This document shows, one piece after another, positions 1-11,215 of a DNA stretch of 64,000 nt. Both the position numbers and the translations under genes were made by a program. The stretch covers positions 76,616,895 through 76,680,894 of the forward strand of contig OY294044.1 of the NCBI GenBank assembly GCA_958510825.1. Direction: 5' to 3'. The notes under the pieces were generated by a model, which did not search any database, had not been told where the DNA came from, and worked only from the letters and a program-made list of their open reading frames with translations. The DNA comes from Brachypterus glaber (taxonomy: Eukaryota; Arthropoda; Insecta; Coleoptera; Kateretidae). Within the stretch, counting starts at the first letter, position 1; every line of letters begins with the position of its first letter.

Positions 1-402
1 ATCTGATAAGATATATCAGATATGTGTTTTTTATGTTTTTTCTGAATTTTATGGAATAACATGGAATAGAGAAATTTTGGCGTGGGTTCAGTTTTTCTAG
101 AAATTATCTTTTATTCAATAGAAATAAATGGATAATAGGGTATTTATTTATGCGAAGGATATGAATAAATATTAGCTAATTTTGTAGTTTTGGAGACTAT
201 TTATAATTATTAATTTGTCCAATTGAGATAAATAATAATTTAGTATTTTTTTTGACATATTTGGGAAATTTTCCAAAGTATGCAAAAACTTTGTTGAACA
301 GTGTACACAAAAAAAAATAATTTGTGGTACAGTATAAATATTTTATTATAAAATAAATATTTTGAGTAAATTGAATTTAAATTTTGAAAATAAATATTCA
401 AA

Positions 403-1815
403 ATGGAAGATTTAGATAAAATGGAAATTAGATTTTTGACTGCAGAAATGGTAAATTATGAACTTCGTATAAGACATTTAACAGCAAAAAATAATAGAGC
501 ATCTAGAATTAAAGTTTTAGGTAGAGCCATAGCTAGGGAAGATCCTAAAGTAAAATATGTAGATCCGACTTTTAATTTTAACAGTGAAGTGGAAAATATT
601 AATAGAATTTTAGATAGTATATCTTCAGAAATTGTAGAATATCATGGTGATTATAGTTTAGCTGATTTAAGAAAATTAAAAACTTATTTAGTACATGTAA
701 CAAATCGTCTGCAACGTTTTCCTGAAGTAGAAGAAAATAAAGTTAGACGTATTCAATTTTTAAAAATAACTAAAGCAACTTGTTTAGAAATAGAAGCAGA
801 TATTTTAGATCTTTATGAAAAATCTGGTAAAAATTCAGATCTTACTCAAGTAAATAATAATATTTCATTACATAATAGTACACAGTTTAGTCCTAATGTT
901 TCTAGTAAAAAAGATAATGATTATTTAAAATCAGTACCAGTTTATAAATGGAATATTAATTTTGATGGAAAGTCTAATGTTTTAAATTTTATTGAGCAAG
1001 TTGAATATATGAAAATAAGTAGAAATGTTACAGACGAAATGTTATTTAAATCCGCATATGACTTATTCAAAGAACCAGCATTGTCATGGTTTCTCTCAAT
1101 TAAAGATAATTTAAATTCGTGGTCTCAAATAATTCAAGCATTAAAAAAAGATTTTCTTCCAGCTAACATAGATGATAGAACATGGGATGATATCCGTTCT
1201 AGATATCAAAATCCCGATGAATCTATCGCAATTTTTATAGGTGCTATGGAAACCTTGTTTAAACGTTTAATTCATGCTGCAAGTTTATATACTAGACTTA
1301 AGACGATTAGAGAAAGAATATTACCACATTATTTTACACCATTATCACTTATAGAAATAAATGATTTAGAAGATTTAAAAGACAGTTGTAAAAGAATAGA
1401 TGAAGCTTATCAATTAAAACAAAAGAGCATAGCAGGTAAAAGTGTGGCAAAAAATAAAACAGTTAATAAAGTAAATGTCCTAAGTTCGGATATAAATCAA
1501 AATTTTAGTAGTAAATGTAATTGTAGTCATAATACCACAGTGTCCAAACTTACCCCATCTTCCTCTACTCGTCAAAGTTCAGTATGTAATAGTAGTCAAG
1601 TTTCTCAAATTAGTCAAAGTACCAATCAAAGCTTTAATAATACACAGAATAGTAGTAATAGTAGTAATAATAAAAGTAGACAAGTAATTTGTTATAACTG
1701 TAACCAACCAAATCATATTTTTAGCAAATGTTTAGCTAAAAGAACAAAGTTTTGTTATAAATGTGGATATAAAGATGTAGTTTTTAAAAATTGCCCTTCC
1801 TGTACAAAAAACTAA
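403..1815 (+). CDS. gag: Gag of gypsy copy 1
   Basis: 470-residue Gag that would form the cytoplasmic retrotransposon particle. The first ATG after a long AT-rich leader is used. The C-terminal region is Ser/Asn/Gln rich, followed by a CCHC zinc knuckle (C430, C433, H438, C443). A second knuckle-like motif starts at C451/C454 but has Val459 where the His is expected, then C464; a CPSC follows. The frame ends at TAA 1813-1815, directly behind an A-AAA-AAC heptamer that overlaps the pol frame. In the sister copy one extra A removes this stop and fuses gag to pol. The separate frame here is therefore either a programmed -1 design or a one-base loss. Confidence 0.93.
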   Translation: MEDLDKMEIRFLTAEMVNYELRIRHLTAKNNRASRIKVLGRAIAREDPKVKYVDPTFNFNSEVENINRILDSISSEIVEYHGDYSLADLRKLKTYLVHVTNRLQRFPEVEENKVRRIQFLKITKATCLEIEADILDLYEKSGKNSDLTQVNNNISLHNSTQFSPNVSSKKDNDYLKSVPVYKWNINFDGKSNVLNFIEQVEYMKISRNVTDEMLFKSAYDLFKEPALSWFLSIKDNLNSWSQIIQALKKDFLPANIDDRTWDDIRSRYQNPDESIAIFIGAMETLFKRLIHAASLYTRLKTIRERILPHYFTPLSLIEINDLEDLKDSCKRIDEAYQLKQKSIAGKSVAKNKTVNKVNVLSSDINQNFSSKCNCSHNTTVSKLTPSSSTRQSSVCNSSQVSQISQSTNQSFNNTQNSSNSSNNKSRQVICYNCNQPNHIFSKCLAKRTKFCYKCGYKDVVFKNCPSCTKN

Positions 1816-4800
1816 ATAGGAAAGTGGATGATTTTAGTCGGCATTCACTTAATAAAAAGGCTAAAAATAATAATGACAGTCAGGTAAAAAAGGATAACAA
1901 AACTACTTTTTGTAAAAACATTTATTATAATAAAAATAATATTAATTCTTTACAAAAATCAAGTGTAACAGAAACAAATAAACGCTTTTATTTGAATGAA
2001 TGGAAAGATTGGTTGGATAAAGTTAAAAATTTTTATAAACCGTATAGTTTGTCTATAATTAATAAAAATTCTTTTATTAAATTACCTAGAGATAACCGTC
2101 CATATATTAAAGTAAATATTTTTGATAAAAATATAACAGCTTTGATTGATACAGGTGCAAATTGTTCAGTGGCTGGTGGTCACGCGATTAAAATTTTAGA
2201 GAAGTTTAATTTAAAAATTGATAAATGTCTTATACCGCATGTTACTACAGCGGATAAATCTAAACAGTTAGTAACTGGTGTTGTTTATTTACCTATTAAA
2301 GTAGATAATGAAGTTAAGATTTTACAAGTCTTGGTTGTTCCTTCTTTGGAAACAAATTTTATTTTTGGTGTGAATTTTTTACAATTGTTTTCTATAACTC
2401 TGGATTTTTCTGATGAATCTTGGAATAATAAAATTAATAAATTGAATGTGATCAGTAACAGTGATAGTCAGGATATAAATAAAGATAATTCAGTAGGCTT
2501 ATGTGACTTGACAGACGAACAGAAAAAGATAGCAGATAAATTTGTTAGTTTATTTAAAGAATTATATAGCGAAAAAATAGGTAGAACAAATTTAATAGAA
2601 CATGATATAGATACAGGAAATAATAAACCTTTTAAAATGCGTCAATATCCTTTGTCACCTTATTTAATAGAAATTTTACATAAAGAGTTAGATAAAATGT
2701 TAAAAGATGATATAGTTTCACCATCTTATTCTGATTTTAATTCACCAGTTTTATTAGTAAAAAAAGCTAATGGTACATACCGTTTTTGTTTTGATGGACG
2801 TAAATTAAATTCTATTACAAAAGGTGATTCACATCCTTTACCAAGGATAGACTCCATTTTAAGTTTATTAGGCGATGCAAAATATATATCAAGTATAGAT
2901 TTAAAAAATGCTTTTTGGCAGATTCCACTTACAAAAACTGCTAAAGAAAAAACTGCATTTTCCGTACCTGGTAGGGGACTATTTGAATTTAATGTAATGT
3001 GTTATGGACTCAAAAATGGAACACAAAGTCAGCAAATATTAATGGATAAACTTTTTCCTTTCTCCTTTTATCCAAATATATTTGTTTATATTGACGACAT
3101 TATAATAGTATCAAAAACTTTTGAGGAACATATTAAATTACTTCAAATAGTACATGAAAAATTAAAATCTGCTAATCTTACAATAAATTTTGAAAAAAGT
3201 AATTTTTTTAGAAAATCACTTAAGTATTTAGGTTTTGTAATTGATAATTTTGGTTTAAGAACCGATCCTCAAAAAGTAGAAGCAATAATAAACTATCCTA
3301 GACCAACAAATAGTACAGAGATAAAACGATTTTTAGGTGTAGCTTCGTGGTATCGTAGATTTGTTAGGAATTTTTCAACAATTGTTAGCCCATTAAATTC
3401 ACTTTTGAAGGGCAAAGGTAAAAAACAAGCCATTAGTTGGAATACTGATGCAGAAAAAGCTTTTTTATTGTTAAAGGAATCTTTAATAAATGCTCCAGCT
3501 TTAGCAAGTCCCAATTTTTCTTTACCATTTGTTATACAATGTGATGCTTCTTTAGTTGGCCTCGGTTCCATATTAACACAAACGCAAGATGGTCAAGAAA
3601 AAGTAATAGCTTATGCTAGTAGAGCTTTAACACGTAGTGAAATAAAATATTCTGTAGGTGAAAAGGAATGTTTAGCTGTTTTGTTTGCTATAGATAGGTT
3701 TAGACCATATATTGAAGGTGTTAAATTCACAGTAATTACAGATCATTCTTCATTAAAATATTTGAGTAATATGAAAGATCCCTCTGGTCACTTGGCTAGA
3801 TGGTCATTAAAATTACAGCAATATGATATGGATATTGTATATCGTAGAGGTAAATTAAATGTAGTAGCTGATGGGTTATCCAGAGCTTTTGATAGAATAG
3901 AACCAGAAAAATCAATTTTTCCAGATGTAAATTTAATTAATTTTAATGTAAATGATTATAATAGTGATAAATATTATATTCAGTTGAGGGAAAAAATTAT
4001 TAAGAGTCCAGATTCATATCCGCAATTTAAAGTTATTGATGATAATATTTATAAGTTCATACCGACCAAGACAAAAGTAAAAAGTAATATTATAGAGTGG
4101 AAATTGTTAGTGCCTCAAAAATGTCGTAAACAAGTACTAAAAGAATGTCATGACGATGTATTAGCTTCTCATATGGGATTTTTTAAAACTTTTCATAGAA
4201 TTTCAGAAACATATTTTTGGCCAAAAATGCGTAAAGATATTTTAAAGTATGTAAGATGTTGTAATATTTGTCAATCACAAAAAGTTAGTAATTCTGCACG
4301 TTTTGGATTGATGGGTCGTGAAAAAGAAGTAAATTATCCGTGGCAAGTTATTTCATGCGATTTGCAGGGACCATTTCCCAGAAGTTCTAAAGGTTTTTGT
4401 TATCTTTTAGTTGTGTCAGACTGGTTTACAAAGTATACATTATTACATCCTTTAAGGGAAGCTACTGCAAATGCAATATGTAAATTCATTGAGAATGAAG
4501 TTTTTTTAGTTTACGGAGTCTGTCAATTTTTAATTGTCGATAATGGAAAACAATTTGCTGGTAAAGTTTTTAAAAAATTAGCAGATGAATATAATGTACA
4601 GAAAATTTGGTTTAATGCACTTTACCATAGTCAAAATAATCCGACGGAAAGGCAACATCGCACAATTTCTACTGCTATAAGATCATATATAAAAGATAAT
4701 CAAAAAGAATGGTGTAAAAATTTAGCAAAAATAGGTCTAGCTTTACGAACGTCTGTAAATGAAGTTACGGGGTATACGCCGGCATTTCTTAATTTTGGGA

Positions 4801-5219
4801 GGAATGTACCTATCACAGGAACTTATTATGGCAAAATGACATCAACTGATGGTGTTAAATTAGAACCTTGTGACAGAGACTCGTATAGTCAAGACTTGGG
4901 AAATCTTAAAGAGATTTTTGTTGATGTAAAGAAATATTTACATGAAGCTTATGAACGTAATAAGCGTACTTATGATTTGCGCAAGCGTGAAGTAAATTTT
5001 GAGATAGGTGAAAAAGTTTGGAGACGAAACAAAGTACTCTCAGATGCTAGTAAAAGTTTTGCTGCAAAACTTGCTCCAAAGTACATACTTTTCAAAGTTG
5101 TTGCGAAAAAGTCAAAGTTAGTGTATATTTTGGAAAATGCAGATGGTCATAGAGGCGACTGGCATGTTAAAGATCTAAAGAAATATTTTGGATCGAATAG
5201 TGACATTTCAGTTGGCTAG
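1791..5219 (+). CDS. pol: Pol of gypsy copy 1 (protease-RT-RNase H-integrase)
   Basis: Open frame in -1 relative to gag and overlapping it by 25 nt. The first codon is TTG, so entry is probably by frameshift rather than its own start. Domains in order: aspartic protease LIDTGA (catalytic Asp120); reverse transcriptase with YIDD at 433-436; RNase H with CDASLVGLG (Asp585) and a TDHSSLKYL motif; integrase HHCC zinc finger (H787, H794, then CNIC); integrase core D857, D917, E953, spacing DD35E. The C-terminus ends in a WHVKDLKKY-like tail without a chromodomain. All catalytic residues are present, so the only possible lesion is the gag/pol junction. The 92-residue frame on the opposite strand at 3293-3571 is a shadow. 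Confidence 0.95.
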   Translation: MPFLYKKLNRKVDDFSRHSLNKKAKNNNDSQVKKDNKTTFCKNIYYNKNNINSLQKSSVTETNKRFYLNEWKDWLDKVKNFYKPYSLSIINKNSFIKLPRDNRPYIKVNIFDKNITALIDTGANCSVAGGHAIKILEKFNLKIDKCLIPHVTTADKSKQLVTGVVYLPIKVDNEVKILQVLVVPSLETNFIFGVNFLQLFSITLDFSDESWNNKINKLNVISNSDSQDINKDNSVGLCDLTDEQKKIADKFVSLFKELYSEKIGRTNLIEHDIDTGNNKPFKMRQYPLSPYLIEILHKELDKMLKDDIVSPSYSDFNSPVLLVKKANGTYRFCFDGRKLNSITKGDSHPLPRIDSILSLLGDAKYISSIDLKNAFWQIPLTKTAKEKTAFSVPGRGLFEFNVMCYGLKNGTQSQQILMDKLFPFSFYPNIFVYIDDIIIVSKTFEEHIKLLQIVHEKLKSANLTINFEKSNFFRKSLKYLGFVIDNFGLRTDPQKVEAIINYPRPTNSTEIKRFLGVASWYRRFVRNFSTIVSPLNSLLKGKGKKQAISWNTDAEKAFLLLKESLINAPALASPNFSLPFVIQCDASLVGLGSILTQTQDGQEKVIAYASRALTRSEIKYSVGEKECLAVLFAIDRFRPYIEGVKFTVITDHSSLKYLSNMKDPSGHLARWSLKLQQYDMDIVYRRGKLNVVADGLSRAFDRIEPEKSIFPDVNLINFNVNDYNSDKYYIQLREKIIKSPDSYPQFKVIDDNIYKFIPTKTKVKSNIIEWKLLVPQKCRKQVLKECHDDVLASHMGFFKTFHRISETYFWPKMRKDILKYVRCCNICQSQKVSNSARFGLMGREKEVNYPWQVISCDLQGPFPRSSKGFCYLLVVSDWFTKYTLLHPLREATANAICKFIENEVFLVYGVCQFLIVDNGKQFAGKVFKKLADEYNVQKIWFNALYHSQNNPTERQHRTISTAIRSYIKDNQKEWCKNLAKIGLALRTSVNEVTGYTPAFLNFGRNVPITGTYYGKMTSTDGVKLEPCDRDSYSQDLGNLKEIFVDVKKYLHEAYERNKRTYDLRKREVNFEIGEKVWRRNKVLSDASKSFAAKLAPKYILFKVVAKKSKLVYILENADGHRGDWHVKDLKKYFGSNSDISVG
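1806..1812 (+). promoter_or_regulatory. A-AAA-AAC slippery heptamer at gag/pol junction
   Basis: The heptamer is in the correct X-XXY-YYZ phase relative to gag (1806 is codon position 3) and is followed at once by TAA. A -1 slip continues into the pol frame. The sister copy has seven A instead of six and one long frame. Function is inferred from the motif; no downstream pseudoknot was modelled. Confidence 0.5.
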
Positions 5220-5442
5220 ATTTGATTAAATAAGAATATTTTCTTAGTATCATTCAGAATGATATTTAAAAAATATCAATGTATTGAAAATATTTAAAGG
5301 GTACCCAAAACTTTTGTATATAGTAAAAAAAAAAAAATATATAAATATATTTTTTGTAGAAGAGAATTCTGGTGCACACAGTCAAGTCTTATTTCTATTT
5401 TTTTATCTTGATAAAACTTAGCTAAAAAGAAAAACAAAATTA

Positions 5443-5493
5443 ATTATGACAATTACCTGATTATGACAATTACCTGATTATGACAATTACCTG
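5443..5493 (+). repeat. 17-bp tandem repeat in gypsy 3' UTR, 3 units
   Basis: Three direct units of attatgacaattacctg between pol and the LTR. The minus-strand copy has only two units, so this minisatellite varies between family members. Confidence 0.9.
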
Positions 5494-5739
5494 TTTATGA
5501 AACACACCGATAAAGTCCCAAAATTATGTTCTACATAAGAGTAGGCGAATGATACACGTAGTTATCAAGCTTAGCTATTGTTAATTATCAAGTAGTATTT
5601 CAAATGATTTACAAAAAGTATTGTATTTTTTGTTGATTTATTAAATAAAATATAGTATATATTTTAGCTATTTAAGTTAAATAGTTATAGAGTTTGGTAT
5701 AAAAATATTTTTTGTATATTAAATATTTTTATTATTTTT

Positions 5740-5751
5740 GGAGGGGGCATG
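5740..5751 (+). other. Polypurine tract of gypsy copy 1
   Basis: GGAGGGGGCATG lies immediately before the LTR start TGTAACGA. It is the likely plus-strand primer site, and the same sequence borders the LTR of copy 2. Confidence 0.8.
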
Positions 5752-7837
5752 TGTAACGATATAAATCGTCACTTTGTAATATAGCAAGGGTTAATTAAAC
5801 TATTCGTTTACTTACGTTATAATTTATGTTTATTTTGTATATAAATAGTTACGTACGTACAGAACTATTTTGTATCTGGGACTAATTTGTAGCAGGAACT
5901 GAATTCTAACCATATAAGTCTCTATTCCATAGTTCTACCTGAAAATAACATAAAGAAAACATAATTAGAATATGATTTTTAATAATAAAGAATCATATGA
6001 CTTATTTCTCTATAATACATTTGTCTATGGACTTACCTGGTTTTTATATGTTTCAGAGTCTATTGAGGGTTGGATTTCACTGGCTTTCATCTGTAGCTTG
6101 TTTCTCCTGGAAAGTTTCGTATGATTATTTCTTCGGGATAATCCAGAATTTGTTGAAAATAGTTTGCTGGAACTGCTCACTTAGATTCAGTATTTTGTTT
6201 ATACTTAGCTCACAGGACACTTAGTATTCTGTTCGTATTTTTATTAGTTTTGCTGATAAACAATAAGTATTGTTTATATTTGTTTCTTAGAGTAATATTT
6301 TGAGGTTAGATATCACTAATACGGATTTATTAGGAAATAGTCTTTTTGGTTATTATCTTTGATGTAGTTTCAGTTACCTTTATTAGGAATCCTATACGGT
6401 AAAACTGTAGTTGATAATGACTTGCATAGATGTCGCTAATAGTTCAGAAATAGGATTTTATTTACCTGAAGGGTTCATACCGGTTGATAAGGTCGATTTT
6501 CGCTCTTTTCTTGATGAACTCTGTACAATGGTGGTGTCATTTTGACGAGTGTTTATTTTCTGTAATCATCGAAGTAATCCTTCATGTATTTTTATTTAAA
6601 GTTAGTGAAAATGAATATTTAAACAATGCGGAAGATATTATAACTGTTATTTTCTACAATTATGCATTTATAACGTTTCGATGGACATCGAAGACTTAGA
6701 ATGACATGTAAGTTAAGTTTTTCTGTTTCTTAGAATATTTCTGAGATATAATTATTGTTTTAGCACCATTAATTAAGCACAATCACTAGACCATTAATTA
6801 ATTACCATTTCTATACCATTAATATGGAATTACATTAATTTAAGTTGAAGTTTATTTTGGTATATTTGATATACAAGTTCTCCGCATGGAGTGATGTTCT
6901 GTTGGAACATGGTTCTGTATTTTTCGGCATAGATAAATTCTATATGACCGTCTAGCAGACAATTTTATATTGGACATAATTTTCAAAAGCATATTTAATC
7001 CCGGACAACATTTTCAATCGTACATTTTATCCTGGAAGATAATTTTTCCAAAGTAGATGGGACAGCCTATATTTTTTTTTCTTTCATTTGAGAAATGAAT
7101 TCATCAGCATAGGGGAGACTTGCACAGATGGAGACGATGGAATTCATACCTCATGGATTTTGCAGAAACCAGCTAAGTACTCATTCTGAAAACTTTTGAA
7201 AGCAATATTTCATATTTTTAAATTCTTTTATTTCAATATTCTTATAACTGTAAACTTTATCAGATCTGATATAGTATTGATTAATACTATATGCCCTTCT
7301 GGCTTTTGTTCATTTTTAGGTACTTATTTTTTTAAAACATTTAATCTCATTTATTAATTATTAAATATCATACTTTTGATTAAATGATTTCTAATTTAAG
7401 CATGACTTTTATACACTGCAAGAAATGATTGTTGTTTACATACATTTCTTGGTGCTTGCTGAACTTCATGTTTTCTTTATACATTTAAGTCAATGATTTC
7501 TGAATTTAGTAATTTTTATTAAGATTTCTTTAATTATATCTTAATATAATTACACATATTTTTTATATATATTAATACATTACTTGATGTGCTTTCATTA
7601 AGTTTATTTATAATAAATTTCTCAAATGAATTATCTTATTTTATTTAAGGGTTATATTTTCTCAAACTGAAAAGCTTAAGTATTTACACTAGGTTGTTAC
7701 TTACCTAAAGGAGTAAAAGCTAAAGTAACTGGCGCCCCTAACAACATTAATCAATTCTTTCTATTTTTCCCTTGCCCATACCCATTGCTCCGCTGTCAAA
7801 ACTAGCCGTTGGCAGTGAACGTATTAATTACGGTACA
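5752..7837 (+). repeat. 3' LTR of gypsy copy 1 (2086 bp)
   Basis: Begins TGTAACGA and ends GGTACA, i.e. TG...CA, and aligns end to end with the 2091-bp LTRs of copy 2. Unusually long for a gypsy element. It holds short frames (5997-6224 and 6484-6699) whose counterparts in copy 2 are in shifted frames because of small indels, so I do not call them genes. Confidence 0.93.
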
Positions 7838-8224
7838 CACCAACTAATGAAAGGTTAAATAATTTTATTTTTATTGAGGTCGTAGGAAAAATATTGTACT
7901 TGTCAAAGAGTATATTTCTCGCATTCGCGACGTTTCCGCACTCGACGCTGAGCGGCTTGTGATAAACAATCGTTCATGCGAAAAACGTCACTTTCCGAAC
8001 ACGTTATGTGATATACAATTATTTTTTTATGTGTAGGTCCTACACCGTAGGACCTACACTATAGGATTAATTAAATTACTTTTATCCAATACATACAGAT
8101 AATAAGACAATTACCAGCTTTATTTTAAATAGATAAACTCAATAATAACCCCCTCGTGGCATTTACATTATTGAGTGGATATTTATTAATTTTACCCACT
8201 CAACTGTCACTTGTCAAATTATTT
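7838..8224. other. Non-coding gap with a 29-bp palindrome
   Basis: No gene seen. It contains a near-perfect hairpin at 8033-8061 (gtgtaggtcctac, 3-nt loop, and complement) and a CG-rich patch around 7920-8010. Confidence 0.6.
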
Positions 8225-8682
8225 TCTTGTAAATGTCATTAAAAGAACCCCGCACAAAACCCCGTGTTTTTGGCCTTCGGCTATATTTGCTGGTAATTAT
8301 ATATTTTTTTAACCTTCATGTCCTTAGTAATTAACCAAAATTTCAGCCTAATTGTACGTACAGTTTTCGAGATATCGAGCTTTAAAATTGGTAATTTATA
8401 ATTCAGGAAAATTTTACACCTGTTAAATTTTTTTAAATAATTAGAAGTACCTGTATTTGAGTATTTGACAAAAAGACGTCATGTCATGTCAATTTTTAAA
8501 TATATATTTTTTAATGAAATTGTGATGTAAGAAGCAAAATTGTTATTAGAATTATGGCTGTAAAGAGATATGAAGGAGAGGAGAAACTATGGAAATGGAG
8601 TGGAGCGCGAAGAAAGTAATTTATAAATTTTATGTAAAAATCAATCAAAATTGGAACTGCAGTTTTTTTTTTCAAAATTAAT

Positions 8683-8725
8683 GGAGAGCCCCTAGCACAA
8701 GCCAAGAGCTTATTTGGGGCTCCCC
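8683..8725 (+). repeat. GGAGAGCCCC...GGGGCTCCCC palindromic block
   Basis: Short inverted repeat around the central ctagcacaagccaagagctt. The same block occurs inverted at 63104-63147, and its right half at 43985-44000. It is probably the conserved end of a dispersed non-autonomous element. Confidence 0.6.
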
Positions 8726-9229
8726 ATGCCTATGTAACACTATAAGAAATAAACAAAGTATGTAGGTATTTCTAATTATTTATTTATTGACATATGTAAG
8801 AACATATATTCATATAATAGAAAAATAATGCTTTTTTTCCTATTTACTTTTTACTGTCGCAACTAGAATTTTGTTACGTATCCATTTCTCACATTATATA
8901 TATATTTTTTAATTATCTTTAAGCATTTATTACAATTAAAAGTCAATAAATAAAAAAAACTCATGTAATTTTGACTTTATCGATAAGATATATTCATATG
9001 AAATAGGTTTTGTAGTTATACTTGAAATTTTCAATTATGGCGCGTTATTCCGACAAGCCTATTTGAACCTATTCTTCTCCAGCCAAACTTTATTTTTAAA
9101 ATAAAAGGATAAAATCTTTTATAGATAAAAACAAGTAAGTAACTAGAAATTTTATTTAAAAATAACATTAGACGGTTTCGGTATTTTATTAGTGGGTACA
9201 TAATTAAAAATGTTTATTTGCACGTTTAT

Positions 9230-9323
9230 CACGTTTCATCCACGTCGAAAAGATCACGTTTCATCCACGTCAAAAAGAACACGTTTCATTCACGTCGAAA
9301 AGATCACGTTTCATCCACGTCGA
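9230..9323 (+). repeat. 25-bp tandem repeat, 3.8 units, rich in CACGT
   Basis: Consecutive 25-bp units starting cacgtttcatccacgtcg with 1-3 differences. More CACGT/ACGTG words follow up to 9415, where a short ccaggca...tgcctgg inverted pair closes the block. Confidence 0.85.
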
Positions 9324-10276
9324 CTTATTCACGTGATTTTAACGTCAATAAAACGTCATTTGGAAACGTGATTCCAGGCATCGGGTGACGTTTTTTTCAC
9401 GTTTCTGTAACGTGATTTGGTTGCCTGGGATAATAAATTTTAAAAATGCTAATTATTAATTTTGGTTTAATATTAAAAAAACAGAAAATCTAACGGCTAG
9501 AATTTCATAATTTTGATATACTTTATAGTTTTTAAGTTACTGAATAAAAATAATTGAAAGCGAAGCTTATTAGAGAACTCAGAGTCCTTCTGTTTGGGCA
9601 TGATGGGGGTAAACCACATCAAAATAAATTAACTCGATTCAATCAGCTAAAAATTTTAAATTCTCGTTAAATCTTACAAATAAATAGAATTTTAGAAAAG
9701 GTATTGCTAAAGTAGAGTAGGTAAATCAACTAAAGAGCCTACATTGGCATAGTGGAGCAAGGGGCATGAAACGTTGAACTGTTATAAAATAACTTATTTC
9801 TGTATTTAAGATAATCGCAGTATGGCTTGCAATGGAGGCAGTTAAACCAAGTTAACCAGGTTCTCAAAAGTAATTTAAGCCTATAGATAGGCTAATTACT
9901 TAAATGTTTAAAATAAGAATAAGAATCTAGAATAATTGAAAGCGAAGCTTATTAGAGTACTCAAAGTCCTTTTGTTTGGGCATGATTGGGGTAAACCACA
10001 TAAAAATAGTTTAACTCGATTTAATCAGCTGGATAGAAACTGGATAATTGGATAAAACCCAGGGTGTAAGACTTCCTATAGGAAGATACCTATAGTTGCA
10101 AAATATATTCCTCAAACCAATGAACCAAAGATCCGATATTCCTTATTACCAAATTATATTATAACTAATTTTATTAAGATAGAGCACACAAAGGTGAAGC
10201 ATTTAACTAGTTTTTTATTAACTTTTGGATTCATATTTTTATTTCCTTTTAAACATTAGGTACCCCTTTTTCTACC

Positions 10277-10415
10277 CAGGGGCGGATTTATTTCATTGTA
10301 AGGGGACCATCCATAAGGAAAAAAATTGCACATTCACCAAAAATATAATTTTGAAGGTATTTCTAATAAATCTCACTGGGGGTGCGGGGGGCATGCCCCC
10401 CTAAATCCGCCCATG
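10277..10415. mobile_element. hAT-like MITE, 139 bp
   Basis: Terminal inverted repeats CAGGGGCGGATTTA and TAAATCCGCCCATG differ at one base. Flanking octamers TTTCTACC and TTCCTACA match at 6 of 8 positions, compatible with a decayed 8-bp hAT duplication. Non-coding; sits in the loop of the 8.2-11.2 kb foldback. Confidence 0.65.
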
Positions 10416-11215
10416 TTCCTACAACGCTTAAATCACTTTTGAGAAACTAGTTAACTTGGTTTAACTCCCTCCATTGCAAGCCATACTGCGATTATCTTAA
10501 ACACAGAAATAAGTAATTTTATAACAGTTCAACGTTTTGTGCCCTTTGCTCCACTATGCCAATGTAGGCTCTATAGTTGGTTTACCTACTTTACTTTAGC
10601 AATACCTTTTCTAAAATTATATTTATTTGTAAGATTTAGCGAGAATTCAAAACTTTTAGCTGATCGAATCGGGTTAATTTATTTTGATGTGGATTAACCC
10701 CATCAAGCCCAAACAGAAGGACGTTGAGTACTCTAATAAGCTTCGATTTCAATTATTTTTATTCAGTAACTCAAAAACTATAAAAAATATAAAAATTATG
10801 AAATTCTAGCCGTTATATTTTCAGTTTTTTAATATTAAACCAAAATTAATAATTAGCATTTTTAATATTTATTATATCGCCTGTTTTGGGCTATTGCCGC
10901 GGAAAAGGGAAACACTCTGTGGCCAATGTTATAACACATTTAAATAAAGCATTTAAACACCTTCAATTTGCACCATTAAGATTAATCATACATAAAAAAC
11001 TGACATTAAAAAAGCACAAGATTTTAACAGGTGTAAAATTTTCCTGAATTCTAAATCACCAATTTTAAAGCTCGATATCTCAAAAACTGTACATACAATT
11101 AAGCTGAAATTCTGGTCAATTACTAAGGACATGAAGGTTAATAAAATATATAACTTCCAGCAAATTTAGCCGAAGGCCAAAAACACGGGGTTTGGTGCGG
11201 GGTTCTTTTTAATAA

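Larger units (their letters stand above)
1..7837 (+). mobile_element. Ty3/gypsy LTR retrotransposon, copy 1 (5' end cut by window)
   Basis: Internal region with gag and pol followed by a complete 3' LTR. The window starts inside the 5' leader: position 1 aligns with about 38264 of the full copy at 30435-40548, so roughly 190 bp of leader plus the 5' LTR lie outside. Order is gag, protease, RT, RNase H, integrase, 3' UTR, polypurine tract, LTR. No envelope gene and no chromodomain are seen. It is about 99 percent identical in protein to the minus-strand copy. The LTR ends in GGTACA at 7837; the 4 bases after it (cacc) would be the target duplication, but the other side is not visible. Confidence 0.95.
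8225..11215. repeat. Interrupted foldback element with outer and inner inverted arms
   Basis: Outer arms about 8225-8435 and 11015-11215 are inverted copies (both hold the gccgaaggccaaaaacac block or its complement). Inner arms about 9430-9895 and 10440-10885 are also inverted copies. About 100 bp of the inner arm (9545-9650) occurs again in direct orientation at 9930-10030. The left arm has roughly 900 bp of extra sequence (8440-9430) that the right arm lacks, so it was probably invaded after formation. No coding frame found. Confidence 0.8.

Noticed and set aside
3293..3571. 92-codon open frame opposite pol, also at 34687-34965
   Set aside because: Shadow of the conserved RT/RNase H coding sequence; present in both copies only because the sense strand is conserved.
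6650..6705. Hairpin with GAAACG in the gypsy LTR (complement; also at 31565-31610) as a hammerhead
   Set aside because: It has a stem followed by GAAACGTC, but no CUGANGA box ahead of the stem, so the catalytic core is incomplete.
9230..9323. CRISPR-like array
   Set aside because: Contiguous 25-bp tandem units without unique spacers, in a eukaryotic genome.
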